DNA from: Treponema sp.
GTDB lineage: Bacteria; Spirochaetota; Spirochaetia; Treponematales; Treponemataceae
Direction of reading: 5' to 3'
Assembly: GCA_017469785.1 (NCBI GenBank)
Contig: JAFUFU010000049.1
Span: forward strand, 1 to 51,185
DNA length: 51,185 nt
Shown here: positions 7,306-15,747 of the stretch, one piece after another
How positions within the stretch are numbered: position 1 is the stretch's first letter
Layout of the letters: each line of letters opens with the position of its first letter
Program-made: the position numbers and the translations under genes
Notes under the pieces: model-generated
What the model was told of the DNA's origin: nothing
The model's database searches: none
What the model saw: only the letters and a program-made list of their open reading frames with translations

Positions 7306-8222
7306 CACTTCAGCAGATAAAGTATATTCTTGGCGTAGCAGAATGCGGCTCTCTCAACAAGGCTTCGGAAAAGCTTTTTATATCCCAGCCTTCGCTTACA
7401 AGCAGCATCCATGATCTGGAATACGAACTTGGATTTCAGATTTTTACCCGAAGCGCGAGGGGAGTCAGGCTGACGGAAAAAGGCGAATCCTTCATAAACG
7501 ATGCCCGCTCCCTTTACAAAGGCTACGAAGAGCTGCTCGAAAAATATTGCGGCAAGGCAAAAAAAACTTTCTCCGTTGCGACCCTTTACTATGCCTTTGC
7601 CCGAAAAGCATTCGTGGAAGTGGTAAAAAAATTTTCTGCCGAGGGCTATGATTTTGCTTTCCGAGAGATGAAAGCGGAAGACATAATTGACGATGTGCAT
7701 AATCAGAAAAGCCAGCTGGGACTTCTCTATATGAGCGAGGCAAACAGGACTCAAATCCTTAAACTCCTTGAAGCACGCCAGCTTGTTTTTCATCATCTTA
7801 CGGAATGCAATGCCTTTGTCTATCTGCACAAAAATCATCCTTTGTCTCAAAAAGAATCGATTTCCCTTGACGAGCTTTCCGCCTACCAGTTCGTCACTTT
7901 TGACACTGATGATGTGAAATCTTTTTTCTCAGAGGAAGTTTTAAATCGTCATGAACTGAACAAGCCGATTATGGTGGCAGACCGGGCAACGGAACTCAAT
8001 CTTCTCAAAAACCTGAACGGCTACACCTTTCTTTCGGGAGTTTTCGGCGAAGAGGGGGATGAAGACTACATTACGATTCCACTGAAAAATCTTGATGACA
8101 ACGTTAGCTGCATTTTTGAGCTGGGCTTCATCACTCAAAAAGACGCCCGCATGAATGACATCTGCCTGACTTACATCGACAATGTGCGCCGAATCCTGCA
8201 TATCGCGGGGTTTGCCTGTTAG
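7302..8222 (+). CDS. LysR-family transcriptional regulator
   Basis: 306 residues. The N-terminal winged helix-turn-helix (about 1-60: LQQIKYILGVAECGSLNKAS, then FISQPSLTSSIHDLE) and the hinge helix are typical of LTTRs. The C-terminal two-lobed effector domain follows (about 88-300). It is co-transcribed with the CysK-like genes through an ATGA overlap. By analogy with CysB/CysL-type regulators it may sense O-acetylserine or a sulfur compound. T-N11-A palindromes at 1085-1151 and 9071-9091 are candidate targets. Its stop overlaps the convergent tcdA stop by 4 nt. Confidence 0.92.
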   Translation: MTLQQIKYILGVAECGSLNKASEKLFISQPSLTSSIHDLEYELGFQIFTRSARGVRLTEKGESFINDARSLYKGYEELLEKYCGKAKKTFSVATLYYAFARKAFVEVVKKFSAEGYDFAFREMKAEDIIDDVHNQKSQLGLLYMSEANRTQILKLLEARQLVFHHLTECNAFVYLHKNHPLSQKESISLDELSAYQFVTFDTDDVKSFFSEEVLNRHELNKPIMVADRATELNLLKNLNGYTFLSGVFGEEGDEDYITIPLKNLDDNVSCIFELGFITQKDARMNDICLTYIDNVRRILHIAGFAC

Positions 8223-9001
8223 GCCTTGGCTCTTGCCCTTGCTGTGGCTTCTTTTGTTAAATCTTTGATGATTTCTCCTGCAATTATAAGTCCTGCCACT
8301 GATGGAACAAAGGCCGTGCTTCCGGGGATGTCCCGGCGGTCAGTGCACTTGTGTTGCGAGCCCGGAGGACAGATGCAATGAGCCCTGCAGCTGATGGACA
8401 TATCCTCGATTGGGCGCATTGGCTTTTCTTTTGAATAGACCACTTTTACATTCTTGATTCCACGCTTTTTGCAGGCCTGCCGCATCACCCTGGCCAGGGG
8501 GCAAACGCTGGTCTGGGAAATGTCGGCTACTTCAAATTGTGTTGGATCCAGCTTGTTTCCTGCTCCCATGCTTGAGATAATCGGGATGCCTGCTTCTTTC
8601 GCCTGCAAAATCAGCTGGATTTTTGCCGTCACTGTGTCCACGGCATCAACTACATAGTCATATTTTGAAAAGTCGAACTGATCACGGGTATCAGGCAGAT
8701 AAAAGCACTTGAAGGTGTTCACTTTTGCGTCTGGATTTATGTCCAGAATCCGCTCTTTCATGACATCGACTTTATATTTTCCCACGGAACTTCTGGTGGC
8801 GATAATCTGCCGGTTCAAATTGGTGAGACACACCTTATCGTCGTCTATAATATCAATGTGCTGAATTCCGCTTCTTACAAGGGCTTCAACGGCAAATCCG
8901 CCGACTCCACCCACTCCAAATACGGCAACATGGGCGCTGTTCAAAATATCCATGGCTTCCTTGCCTAACAATAATTCTGTGCGCGAAAACTGATTCAACA
9001 T
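8219..9001 (-). CDS. tcdA: tRNA threonylcarbamoyladenosine dehydratase (TcdA/CsdL, E1-like)
   Basis: 260 residues, ThiF/MoeB-type fold. A nucleotide-binding GVGGVGGFAVEALVRSG lies near residue 30, followed by D-N-R-Q (LNRQI), VDAVD, and the TcdA-type tail CPPGSQHKC then RRDIPGSTAFVP. TcdA cyclises t6A37 of ANN-decoding tRNAs using ATP. The cysteine pattern and PGS motif favour TcdA over ThiF or MoeB. It is monocistronic and faces away from the transporter operon. It probably separates functionally from the sulfur-related operon, although a sulfur-carrier-activating role cannot be excluded from sequence alone. Confidence 0.9.
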   Translation of the reverse strand: MLNQFSRTELLLGKEAMDILNSAHVAVFGVGGVGGFAVEALVRSGIQHIDIIDDDKVCLTNLNRQIIATRSSVGKYKVDVMKERILDINPDAKVNTFKCFYLPDTRDQFDFSKYDYVVDAVDTVTAKIQLILQAKEAGIPIISSMGAGNKLDPTQFEVADISQTSVCPLARVMRQACKKRGIKNVKVVYSKEKPMRPIEDMSISCRAHCICPPGSQHKCTDRRDIPGSTAFVPSVAGLIIAGEIIKDLTKEATARARAKA

Positions 9002-9070
9002 AGGCGATATTTTAACCCATAAAAGGGAAGAAAATCAATCTATTATTTAGGTAGGCAAAAGGAAATGCGA

Positions 9071-9091
9071 GTTATAGTTTTTGTCTATAAC
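9071..9091 (+). promoter_or_regulatory. Candidate LysR-type site upstream of the ABC transporter
   Basis: GTTATAG (9071-9077) and CTATAAC (9085-9091) form a perfect inverted repeat with a 7-bp spacer and contain a T-N11-A core (T9075, A9087). Its centre is about 65 bp before the predicted transcription start near 9146, the usual location of an activating LTTR recognition site. Confidence 0.5.
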
Positions 9092-9109
9092 ATATATAGA
9101 AAAATTATA

Positions 9110-9150
9110 TTAGCAATTTTTTTTCGAAAATACTATAACATACTATGTTA
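9110..9150 (+). promoter_or_regulatory. Promoter and overlapping palindrome of the transporter operon
   Basis: TTAGCA (9110-9115) and TATAAC (9134-9139) are a plausible -35/-10 pair with 18-bp spacing. The -10 and start region carry TAACATA-C-TATGTTA (9136-9150), a 7-bp-arm palindrome. Downstream, GGGTA-A-TACCC and a small hairpin around CTTTCGGAGAG (9172-9190) give a short structured leader before AAGAGG and the ATG at 9209. Confidence 0.5.
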
Positions 9151-9208
9151 GTGGGTAATACCCTAATCCATAGCCTTTCGGAGAGGGCTTATCTTTTAAG
9201 AGGTACAC

Positions 9209-10171
9209 ATGAATCAAAGAATTCAGAATCTGTTGCGGAGGGGGGCTCCAGTCGTTGGCATTTTGCTTGCGCTTCTTGTGCAGCTTGCTGTTTCCGATGA
9301 TTTTTCCCATCCTGTGGCGACGAAGCATTATTACAATGACCTTCTTTATATTTTGCTTACGGTCACGATTCTTTTTTTCGCTCTTTCTTTTTTTTTCAAG
9401 AGAATCAGGGATTCCCTCACTGAAAAGGGACCGTTTTTTTTCGGTTCGGCTTGTCTTGTCATCATCATCAATCTGATTACGGCAAAATTCGCCCTGCTTC
9501 CCGTGATTTTCTTTCCAACCTACGACAATATTCTGGCGGTTTTCCTTGAGCAGACACAGCTTTTGCTCAACTGTATCTGGCATTCATTTCGTCTTCTGAT
9601 TCTGGGCGTTTTTTGGGGAGTTCTCCTTGGCTTCATTACGGGAGTTTTTCTGGGATTCAGCAAAAAAGTCTACTATTGGATAAATCCATACATCAAGCTG
9701 ATTGGTCCTATCCCGGCAACCGCATGGATTCCCCTGGTTCTAACCACCTTTCCGACGCCTTTCGGTGCCAGCGTTTTTATTATTGCACTTGCAGTCTGGT
9801 TTCCGGTTCAGCTCATGACAAGTTCAGGCATCCAGAATACGAGCAAAGTCTATTTTGAAGTTGGAAAAACTCTTGGTGCGGGAACTTTCTTTCAGGTCTT
9901 TAAAATCGCAGTCCCGGCCGCATTGCCGAACATCTTTCAGGGCGTGTTCAACGGAATCTGTGCCGCGTTCATCGCCCTCATGACGGCGGAAATGTTCGGC
10001 GCGAAATACGGAATCGGCTGGTACATCAGCTACCAGAAAGCCATGATGATGTACGCTGGTGTTTACGCCGGCCTGATAATGATTGCCGTCTTCTGTACCG
10101 TAATCATCACCGCTCTCTTCAAAGTCCGAAAACGCCTCTTGGGCTGGCAGAAAGGGCTTATTAAATGGTAG
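9209..10171 (+). CDS. ABC transporter permease, sulfonate/nitrate/taurine type
   Basis: 320 residues and mostly hydrophobic. The C-terminal ~200 residues are a BPD-transport-1 permease domain with the EAA-type loop (EVGKTLGAGTFFQVFKIAVP) that contacts the ATPase. The N-terminal ~110 residues add two or three transmembrane segments and make it longer than typical SsuC/TauC (about 260). It opens a permease - ATPase - binding protein operon. The substrate cannot be read from sequence; family members import sulfonates, taurine, nitrate or thiamine precursors. Position next to the nitrogenase-like/CysK/LysR operon suggests an organosulfur substrate. Confidence 0.88.
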   Translation: MNQRIQNLLRRGAPVVGILLALLVQLAVSDDFSHPVATKHYYNDLLYILLTVTILFFALSFFFKRIRDSLTEKGPFFFGSACLVIIINLITAKFALLPVIFFPTYDNILAVFLEQTQLLLNCIWHSFRLLILGVFWGVLLGFITGVFLGFSKKVYYWINPYIKLIGPIPATAWIPLVLTTFPTPFGASVFIIALAVWFPVQLMTSSGIQNTSKVYFEVGKTLGAGTFFQVFKIAVPAALPNIFQGVFNGICAAFIALMTAEMFGAKYGIGWYISYQKAMMMYAGVYAGLIMIAVFCTVIITALFKVRKRLLGWQKGLIKW

Positions 10172-10172
10172 C

Positions 10173-10319
10173 GAGCGTTAAAAAAACTCACGAGGTGAGT
10201 TTTTAGCGAGTCTCGGAAAAATCTATGATTTTTCCGCGGAAGGGAGCGTTAAAAAAACTCACGAGGTGAGTTTTTAGCGAGTCTCGGAAAAATCTATGAT
10301 TTTTCCGCGGGGGGGAGCG
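10173..10319 (+). repeat. 71-bp tandem repeat with two hairpins per unit
   Basis: Two near-identical copies (10173-10243, 10244-10314) and the first bases of a third (GAGCG, 10315-10319). Each unit starts GAGCGTTAAAAA, forms a hairpin with arms AAAAACTCAC / GTGAGTTTTT, continues with AGCGAGTCTC, then forms a second hairpin GGAAAAATC-TAT-GATTTTTCC. The copies differ only in the last bases before the next GAGCG. The array lies between the permease stop and the ATPase ribosome site, inside the operon. A related element with different stem arms lies inside murB. Confidence 0.92.
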
Positions 10320-10346
10320 ACGGCGAAGCCGGGAAAAGGAGATGCT

Positions 10347-11126
10347 ATGTCTGGAGAAATAAAATTATCGAACATAAAGAAAGTATTTGGCGGTGGCGAG
10401 GAAGAGGAGGTGATCGCGCTTAACGGCGTGGATTTCACCATTCCTGCGGGAAGTTTCGTCTCCCTTATCGGGCCTTCTGGTTGCGGTAAGACGACCTTGC
10501 TCCGCTGTATCGCCGGCCTTGAGACTCCGACTTCGGGTGAAGTTTCTGTTGACGGAGTGAAAATTACCAAACCGGGCAGCGACAGGGGCTTTGCCTTTCA
10601 GCAGGCGAATCTTTTCCCCTGGCTCACAATCCGGGACAACATCGCATTCGGACTTAAGGCTAGGCATATCTACAAGGAGCGAAAGAACGATGTGGATGAA
10701 TTCATCAATCTTGTTGGCTTGAAGGGCTTTGAAAAATCCTTTCCTCACCAGCTTTCAGGGGGCATGAACCAGCGAGCCAGTCTTGCGCGAGCCCTTGTCG
10801 GGCATCCCAAGATTCTTCTTTTGGATGAGCCTTTGGGCGCCCTTGACGCTTTCACACGGATGACCATGCAGGACGAAATTCTCCGTCTCAAAAAAGAACA
10901 CGATACGACTATGGTAATGGTCACTCATGATGTGGACGAGGCCGTTTACCTCAGCGATTATGTGGTGGTCATGTCGCCCCGGCCTGCAAAAGTCGAGAAA
11001 ATCATCAAAATCGACTTGAGTCATCCGCGTGCCAGGGGACAGGATGTATTCCTTAAATACCGCACTGAAATTCTTGAAATCCTCGATTATGCAGGAAAAG
11101 TTCAAGAAGTTGAATATTCGATTTAA
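10347..11126 (+). CDS. ABC transporter ATPase, sulfonate/nitrate/taurine type
   Basis: 259 residues from ATG 10347, chosen because AAAAGGAGA sits 5 nt upstream; a longer in-frame start at 10296 would lie inside the repeat array. Walker A GPSGCGKTT, Q-loop (FAFQQANLFPW), signature LSGGMNQR, Walker B ILLLDEP, D-loop GALD and a switch histidine (MVTHDVDEAV) are all intact. It is the energy-coupling subunit of the adjacent permease, and its length is normal for the SsuB/TauB group. Confidence 0.93.
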   Translation: MSGEIKLSNIKKVFGGGEEEEVIALNGVDFTIPAGSFVSLIGPSGCGKTTLLRCIAGLETPTSGEVSVDGVKITKPGSDRGFAFQQANLFPWLTIRDNIAFGLKARHIYKERKNDVDEFINLVGLKGFEKSFPHQLSGGMNQRASLARALVGHPKILLLDEPLGALDAFTRMTMQDEILRLKKEHDTTMVMVTHDVDEAVYLSDYVVVMSPRPAKVEKIIKIDLSHPRARGQDVFLKYRTEILEILDYAGKVQEVEYSI

Positions 11127-11150
11127 AAAATATTTCCACAGGAGGAAAAT

Positions 11151-12227
11151 ATGAAAAAATCACTTTTAATTGCCGGGACAGCCCTTGCGATTGCCTCGCT
11201 CTCGTTCACAGCCTGCAATAAAAAGGCTGCAAAGGCTTCTGAAAGTCAGAAAGTCGTGAGAATCAATTTTCAGACAGGATCCCTTTGCGGTGCACCTGTT
11301 CATGTAGCTTGGAAGATGGGCTTTTTTGACGAGGAACTTGCCAAAATCGGCCAGAAGGCAGAATATGTTCAAGTGGTTGAGGGCGGTGCGACTCTCGCAG
11401 AGCTGATTGGTTCCGGCAAAGTCGATGCTGGCTACGGACTCTATGCAACCCAGCTTCAGGCAATGGAAAACGGTTTGCCAATTTCCTATACTTCAGGAAT
11501 CCATATCGGCTGTACAAAATACTATGTCCGCGGTGACAGCCCGATTAATTCAGTCGCAGACTTGCGGGGAAAGAAAATCGGTGTTCCGGGGCTGGCCGAC
11601 TCAAGTGTCATGAACTTGAAGCGAAAACTCATGGATGTGGGAATCGGCGTTACGGCTGACAACAATGAAGTGGAATTCGTCGCATATTCTTCCGCAGACC
11701 TTGCAATTGCCCTTAATAACGGTGCGGTTGACGCAATCGGCGCTCACGATCCGATCGCAACGAAGGGTGAGCTTGCCTATGGATTCAAGAAAATTCTTGA
11801 TACAGGTACAGATGAGAAATTCGTCAAAGAATATTGTTGCCAGCAGTTCGTAACCCACAAGCTTCTGAAGGAAAATCCTGAAGGAGCGGCAGCTGTCACA
11901 CGTGCATTGCAGAAAGCATCGGCTTTTGTCGAGGCAGAGCCACGTCAGACCGCGCAGATTCAGATTGAGAATAATCTTGTTGCCGGTGATTTGGATTTCA
12001 ATGCAAAGCTTCTTGATGAATTGAACTTCATTCCAAGTCATTCTCTTGGCAAGAAAACATTTTCTGATGCGGCACGACAGCTTCAGAAAGCAGGAATCCT
12101 GAAATCATCAACAGATATCGACAAATTTGTTGAAAGAGGCTACATAGACCTTCCTGATGTTCCCGACGGATACACTTACGATTCTGCCACAAAAACTTAC
12201 AGCGAAATCAGAGACTCGCGAGTATAA
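11151..12227 (+). CDS. ABC transporter substrate-binding lipoprotein (NMT1/SsuA-like)
   Basis: 358 residues. The signal peptide ends in a lipobox (SFTAC, Cys at about 22), so the mature protein is membrane anchored. The fold-type-II binding-protein pattern is visible: APVHVAWKMGFFDEE, then GGATLAELIGSGKVDAGYG, then DLRGKKIGVPG. Several cysteines (CGAP, IGCTKYY, EYCCQQF) are unusual for this family and might matter for a thiol or metal-containing ligand. Strong ribosome site AGGAGG. Last gene of the transporter operon. Confidence 0.9.
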   Translation: MKKSLLIAGTALAIASLSFTACNKKAAKASESQKVVRINFQTGSLCGAPVHVAWKMGFFDEELAKIGQKAEYVQVVEGGATLAELIGSGKVDAGYGLYATQLQAMENGLPISYTSGIHIGCTKYYVRGDSPINSVADLRGKKIGVPGLADSSVMNLKRKLMDVGIGVTADNNEVEFVAYSSADLAIALNNGAVDAIGAHDPIATKGELAYGFKKILDTGTDEKFVKEYCCQQFVTHKLLKENPEGAAAVTRALQKASAFVEAEPRQTAQIQIENNLVAGDLDFNAKLLDELNFIPSHSLGKKTFSDAARQLQKAGILKSSTDIDKFVERGYIDLPDVPDGYTYDSATKTYSEIRDSRV

Positions 12228-12259
12228 TTCCGAAAATCATTTAAGAATAAAAAATTCTG

Positions 12260-12300
12260 TCTGGCAAGTCCGTCTTTTTGGGATTTGTCAGATTTTTTTT
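12260..12300 (+). terminator. Terminator of the ABC transporter operon
   Basis: TCTGGCAAGTCC (12260-12271) pairs with GGATTTGTCAGA (12281-12292), with three G-U pairs, followed by eight T. Nothing else is evident between 12301 and the next gene at 12432. Confidence 0.85.
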
Positions 12301-12431
12301 GTCTTTTATAGAAAAAAAATGACGAAATCTGATTTCCATGCTAAAATAAATGCAACTTTTTCTTTCATGTTGTGTCAAACAATATGTAGAAAATTTTTGC
12401 CTTTTTGGGCGGATTATGAGGTTTTTTCAAA

Positions 12432-14099
12432 ATGAATTTTTATTCAGATTACGTAGAGAATGGAACAGTTTATACTAATTACGAAGATTTAAAAAAGAAT
12501 TTCAAAATCAAAGTTCCTGAGAATTTTAATTTTTCTTACGATATTATTGACCGTTATGAGCAGCTTGAGCCCTCCAAGCGGGCCTTGGTATGGTGCGATG
12601 ACTCTGGAGACGAAAGAATTTTCACTTTTGCAGACATTGCCCGGGAATCACGTCGTACGGCAAACTACCTCGTCTCAAAGGGAATCAAAAAAGGCGATGC
12701 CGTCATGCTCATTCTGCGCCGCCGCTATGAGTTCTGGTTCTTCATTACGGCCCTTCACAGAATCGGTGCCATTGCCGTTCCTGCCACAAATCAGCTTCTC
12801 CAGAAAGATCTTGAATACCGAACGAACGCAGCCCAAATCAAGATGATTGTCTCTTACGACGACACCATTCAGGAAGAAATCGAAAAAGCTCTTCCAGCTT
12901 CTCCCAGCGTAAAGACTCTGGTAACTGTCGGCTCGGAGCGAAAGGGCTGGGTTTCTTACAATTCAGAAATTTCTTCTTTCGATGATAACTTTCCCCGTCC
13001 AACCGGCGAGAAGGCGACTCACAACGAAGACGTCATGCTCCTTTATTTCACTTCTGGTACATCCGGCTATCCAAAAATGGTACAGCACAATTTTGCCTAT
13101 CCTTTGGGTCACATCGTCACGGCTAAATACTGGCAGAATGTCATCGATGACGGCCTTCATCTCACTGTGGCAGAGACCGGCTGGGCAAAATCGGTCTGGG
13201 GAAAGCTTTACGGCCAGTGGATTTGCGGTTCGGCGGTTTTTGCTTACGACATGATTCAGTTCAACCCTGGCGTAATGCTCCAGAAGGTCGAGCAGTACAA
13301 AGTCACAACTTTTTGCGCTCCCCCGACTGTCTACAATTTCCTTGTCCGCGCCAACATCAAAAAATACGACTTGTCATCTCTTAAATATCTCGTCACCGCT
13401 GGCGAGGCTTTGAATCCTGAAGTCTATAAAAAAGTCTATGAGTCCACCGGCCTTAAAATGTTTGAGGCCTACGGTCAGACAGAAGCCACCGTCATGGTCG
13501 GAAACTTCCCCGGCATGGAACCGAAGCCAGGCTCAATGGGAAAGCCTGCTCCGGGCTATGATGTTGCTGTTGTCCGTGAAGACGGTACAAAATGCGATCC
13601 AATGGAACAAGGCTCAATCGTAGTCAACCTGGAAAACGGCCGTCCCTTTGGTCTCTTTACAGGCTACTACCACGATGAGGAAAAAACAAAATCTGTATTT
13701 GAGGGCAACAAATATCTCACAGGCGATACGGCCTACTACGATGAAGACGGCTATATCTGGTTTATCGGCCGCAACGACGATGTAATCAAAAGCTCAGGCT
13801 ATCGAGTCTCCCCCTTTGAGATTGAAAGCATTCTCCAGCAGCATCCGGCCGTTCTGGAATGTGCCGTTACAGGCGTGCCCGATCCCCGTCGTGGGCAGGC
13901 AATCAAGGCGACAATCGTCCTTACCAAGCTCTATGAGGCAAGCGAACAGCTCCGTATTTCAATTCTTGACTGGATGAAAGAAAAAACTGCGACCTACAAG
14001 CATCCGCGTATTATTGAATTCGTCTCGGCGCTGCCGAAAACAATTTCTGGCAAGATTCGCCGTGTTGAAATCAGAGAGAATGACGAAAAAAAGGAATAA
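12432..14099 (+). CDS. AMP-forming acyl-CoA synthetase (medium-chain ACSM-like)
   Basis: 555 residues, adenylate-forming ANL superfamily. The ATP-binding P-loop TSGTSGYPK lies near residue 215, the A5-type YGQTEAT near 350, GDTAYYDEDGYIWFIGRNDD near 435, the hinge lysine region SSGYRVSPFEIE, and the catalytic lysine motif TISGKIRR near the C-terminus. It would activate a carboxylic acid to its CoA thioester, most like acetyl/butyryl to medium-chain acids. The ATG follows GAGG about 10 nt upstream. It is a single-gene unit convergent with the RACo-like gene. The acid cannot be named from sequence. Confidence 0.9.
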   Translation: MNFYSDYVENGTVYTNYEDLKKNFKIKVPENFNFSYDIIDRYEQLEPSKRALVWCDDSGDERIFTFADIARESRRTANYLVSKGIKKGDAVMLILRRRYEFWFFITALHRIGAIAVPATNQLLQKDLEYRTNAAQIKMIVSYDDTIQEEIEKALPASPSVKTLVTVGSERKGWVSYNSEISSFDDNFPRPTGEKATHNEDVMLLYFTSGTSGYPKMVQHNFAYPLGHIVTAKYWQNVIDDGLHLTVAETGWAKSVWGKLYGQWICGSAVFAYDMIQFNPGVMLQKVEQYKVTTFCAPPTVYNFLVRANIKKYDLSSLKYLVTAGEALNPEVYKKVYESTGLKMFEAYGQTEATVMVGNFPGMEPKPGSMGKPAPGYDVAVVREDGTKCDPMEQGSIVVNLENGRPFGLFTGYYHDEEKTKSVFEGNKYLTGDTAYYDEDGYIWFIGRNDDVIKSSGYRVSPFEIESILQQHPAVLECAVTGVPDPRRGQAIKATIVLTKLYEASEQLRISILDWMKEKTATYKHPRIIEFVSALPKTISGKIRRVEIRENDEKKE

Positions 14100-14127
14100 T
14101 TAAAATTAGTAATCAGCAGTTATCGGT

Positions 14128-14215
14128 GAGCAATTGTAACAATGTTTAACAGAGTTAATTGCTCATTCCTAATCGCATTTTCAAAGTTATCTCTAAAAAT
14201 TGCAATTTTTAGAGA
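14128..14215. terminator. Convergent intergenic hairpins, possibly a bidirectional terminator
   Basis: Between two convergent genes. GAGCAATT (14128-14135) pairs with AATTGCTC (14157-14164). A perfect 26-bp palindrome occupies 14190-14215, with arms of 13 bp beginning TCTCTAAAAATTG. As RNA either strand would form an A/T-rich stem with a U-rich 3' side, so it may terminate both genes. Confidence 0.55.
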
Positions 14216-14220
14216 TTCCC

Positions 14221-15660
14221 TTAAAAATCAATCCCCTTCAAGAATCTCTGCTGGAATTCCGGAATTCCGGCGAGATTGATTTGTATGGATTTTTTTGCCA
14301 GAGACCGCGCTTTTTCCCGGAGAACATTTGAGAATAGCAGGGCACTTGCTCCTGAAAGCGCGGCATTACCGAGCTGGACCGTGCGTTTTTCGAGCTGAGT
14401 CGGCAACAAACCGATGGCTGTAGCTTCTGCAAGATTGATTTTTGACCCAAATCCCCCTGAAATGCAGAATACGGGCGTTTCCTCAATGTGTTCGAGCAGA
14501 AATTCCAAACCGGTTTTGACTGCTGATTTTGCCAGCTGAAGATTTCTGATATCCTGCTGAGAGAGATAGACGGCTGGGGTAAGTTCTATGCAGCTTGTGC
14601 CGTCGCCAAGCTTTGATTTTTCACGGATAATGATTCCGTTTTTGTCGATGTATTTGTTTTTGAGCATGACCGCAGCCGCGCTGATAAGGCCTGTTCCGCA
14701 TAATCCACGGGGGTTTTTGTCTCCGATAGTGTGGCACTGCAATTTTTCGTGAACGTAGCTGATTTTGTCGATTGCGCCCTCGATTGAAGGCATTCCGCAG
14801 CTGATATTTGCCCCCTCAAAGGCAGGACCGCTGGCAGCCGACGTGCAGAGAATCTTTCCGGGCTTTTCCGGTGTATCTGGGATAAAAAGACATAATTCGC
14901 TGTTTGTTCCGATGTCGGCTAGCAAAAGGGGGGCTTTTACTTTTGATTCCCATGGACGGAGCGTTGAAGGATCATTTTTGATTCCTGGAATCGGAAAACC
15001 TGCCGCAATCATGGCGCAGACCGCATCGGCTCCTATGAAGGCTCCGATACAGGGAGGAATGTACACCTCTGTTTCTGGCGGAATGCTGCTTGATTCAAAT
15101 AATTTAATCAACTCCGGCGTGGGCTTGTCCAAAGTGACGCTGTTCTGAAAAACCTCGCCTTTTCTGATTTCGGACCATGTAGTTTTTGTGTCAAAAAGCG
15201 TTGCCGGCGTGAATGGAGCTGAAGCCATGTTGCTTACCGAGGCCGCAGCCAAAAAACTGAGCATAGTAGTGTTTCCCGTGATGACTATGGACACCGGTCT
15301 CGGCTGATAGCCTCTGGGAAGACGGCTGGCGGCTTCAATGACAGCCTTTGAGAACATTTTTTCAAGCTGGCTGACAATGCAATAGTGAAGCGCAGAAGGA
15401 CCGCTTTCGACTACTGCCGAAGAGCCTGTAAGCGGCGGGCGAACGGCAAAAGCGATTCTGCGGATGATGTCATAACCGTAGCGAACCTGATTGTTTTTTT
15501 CGGCAATTGTCACAAGGTGCTTGCGATGCAGAAGTGACCAAACGCTCACCGCGATTGTCGTGGTGCCGATATCAACGGCAATCCCGAGTTCTGCAGGAGA
15601 CTTTTCTGATTCAATGGTCTCTGGAATGTCCGGCATTACACCTTCTGTAACAATTTGCAT
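14221..15660 (-). CDS. RACo-like ASKHA-domain protein (DUF4445)
   Basis: 479 residues. Relatives reductively activate corrinoid proteins with ATP. The N-terminal phosphate motif is GIAVDIGTTTIAVSVW (about 26-41), with ADIGTNSELCL near 270 and GGFGSKINLAEA near 415, as in the DUF4445/RACo group. It lacks the N-terminal 2Fe-2S ferredoxin domain of full RACo, so electrons would have to come from another protein. No corrinoid protein or methyltransferase lies nearby. Ribosome site AGAGGAT precedes the ATG. Confidence 0.8.
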   Translation of the reverse strand: MQIVTEGVMPDIPETIESEKSPAELGIAVDIGTTTIAVSVWSLLHRKHLVTIAEKNNQVRYGYDIIRRIAFAVRPPLTGSSAVVESGPSALHYCIVSQLEKMFSKAVIEAASRLPRGYQPRPVSIVITGNTTMLSFLAAASVSNMASAPFTPATLFDTKTTWSEIRKGEVFQNSVTLDKPTPELIKLFESSSIPPETEVYIPPCIGAFIGADAVCAMIAAGFPIPGIKNDPSTLRPWESKVKAPLLLADIGTNSELCLFIPDTPEKPGKILCTSAASGPAFEGANISCGMPSIEGAIDKISYVHEKLQCHTIGDKNPRGLCGTGLISAAAVMLKNKYIDKNGIIIREKSKLGDGTSCIELTPAVYLSQQDIRNLQLAKSAVKTGLEFLLEHIEETPVFCISGGFGSKINLAEATAIGLLPTQLEKRTVQLGNAALSGASALLFSNVLREKARSLAKKSIQINLAGIPEFQQRFLKGIDF

Positions 15661-15747
15661 AAAATCCTCTGCGTATAAGAATCTCTTACAGAATACACCG
15701 AAAAAGAGGAATTTTCAATATTTTTTTATAATATAATGAAAACAGAG

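Noticed and set aside
9110..9208. TPP, SAM or other known riboswitch before the ABC transporter
   Set aside because: The leader has small hairpins, but I could not match the conserved core of a known class such as the TPP pair of motifs.
14190..14215. Regulatory operator
   Set aside because: The perfect palindrome lies between two gene ends, not before a start, so a terminator role is more likely.
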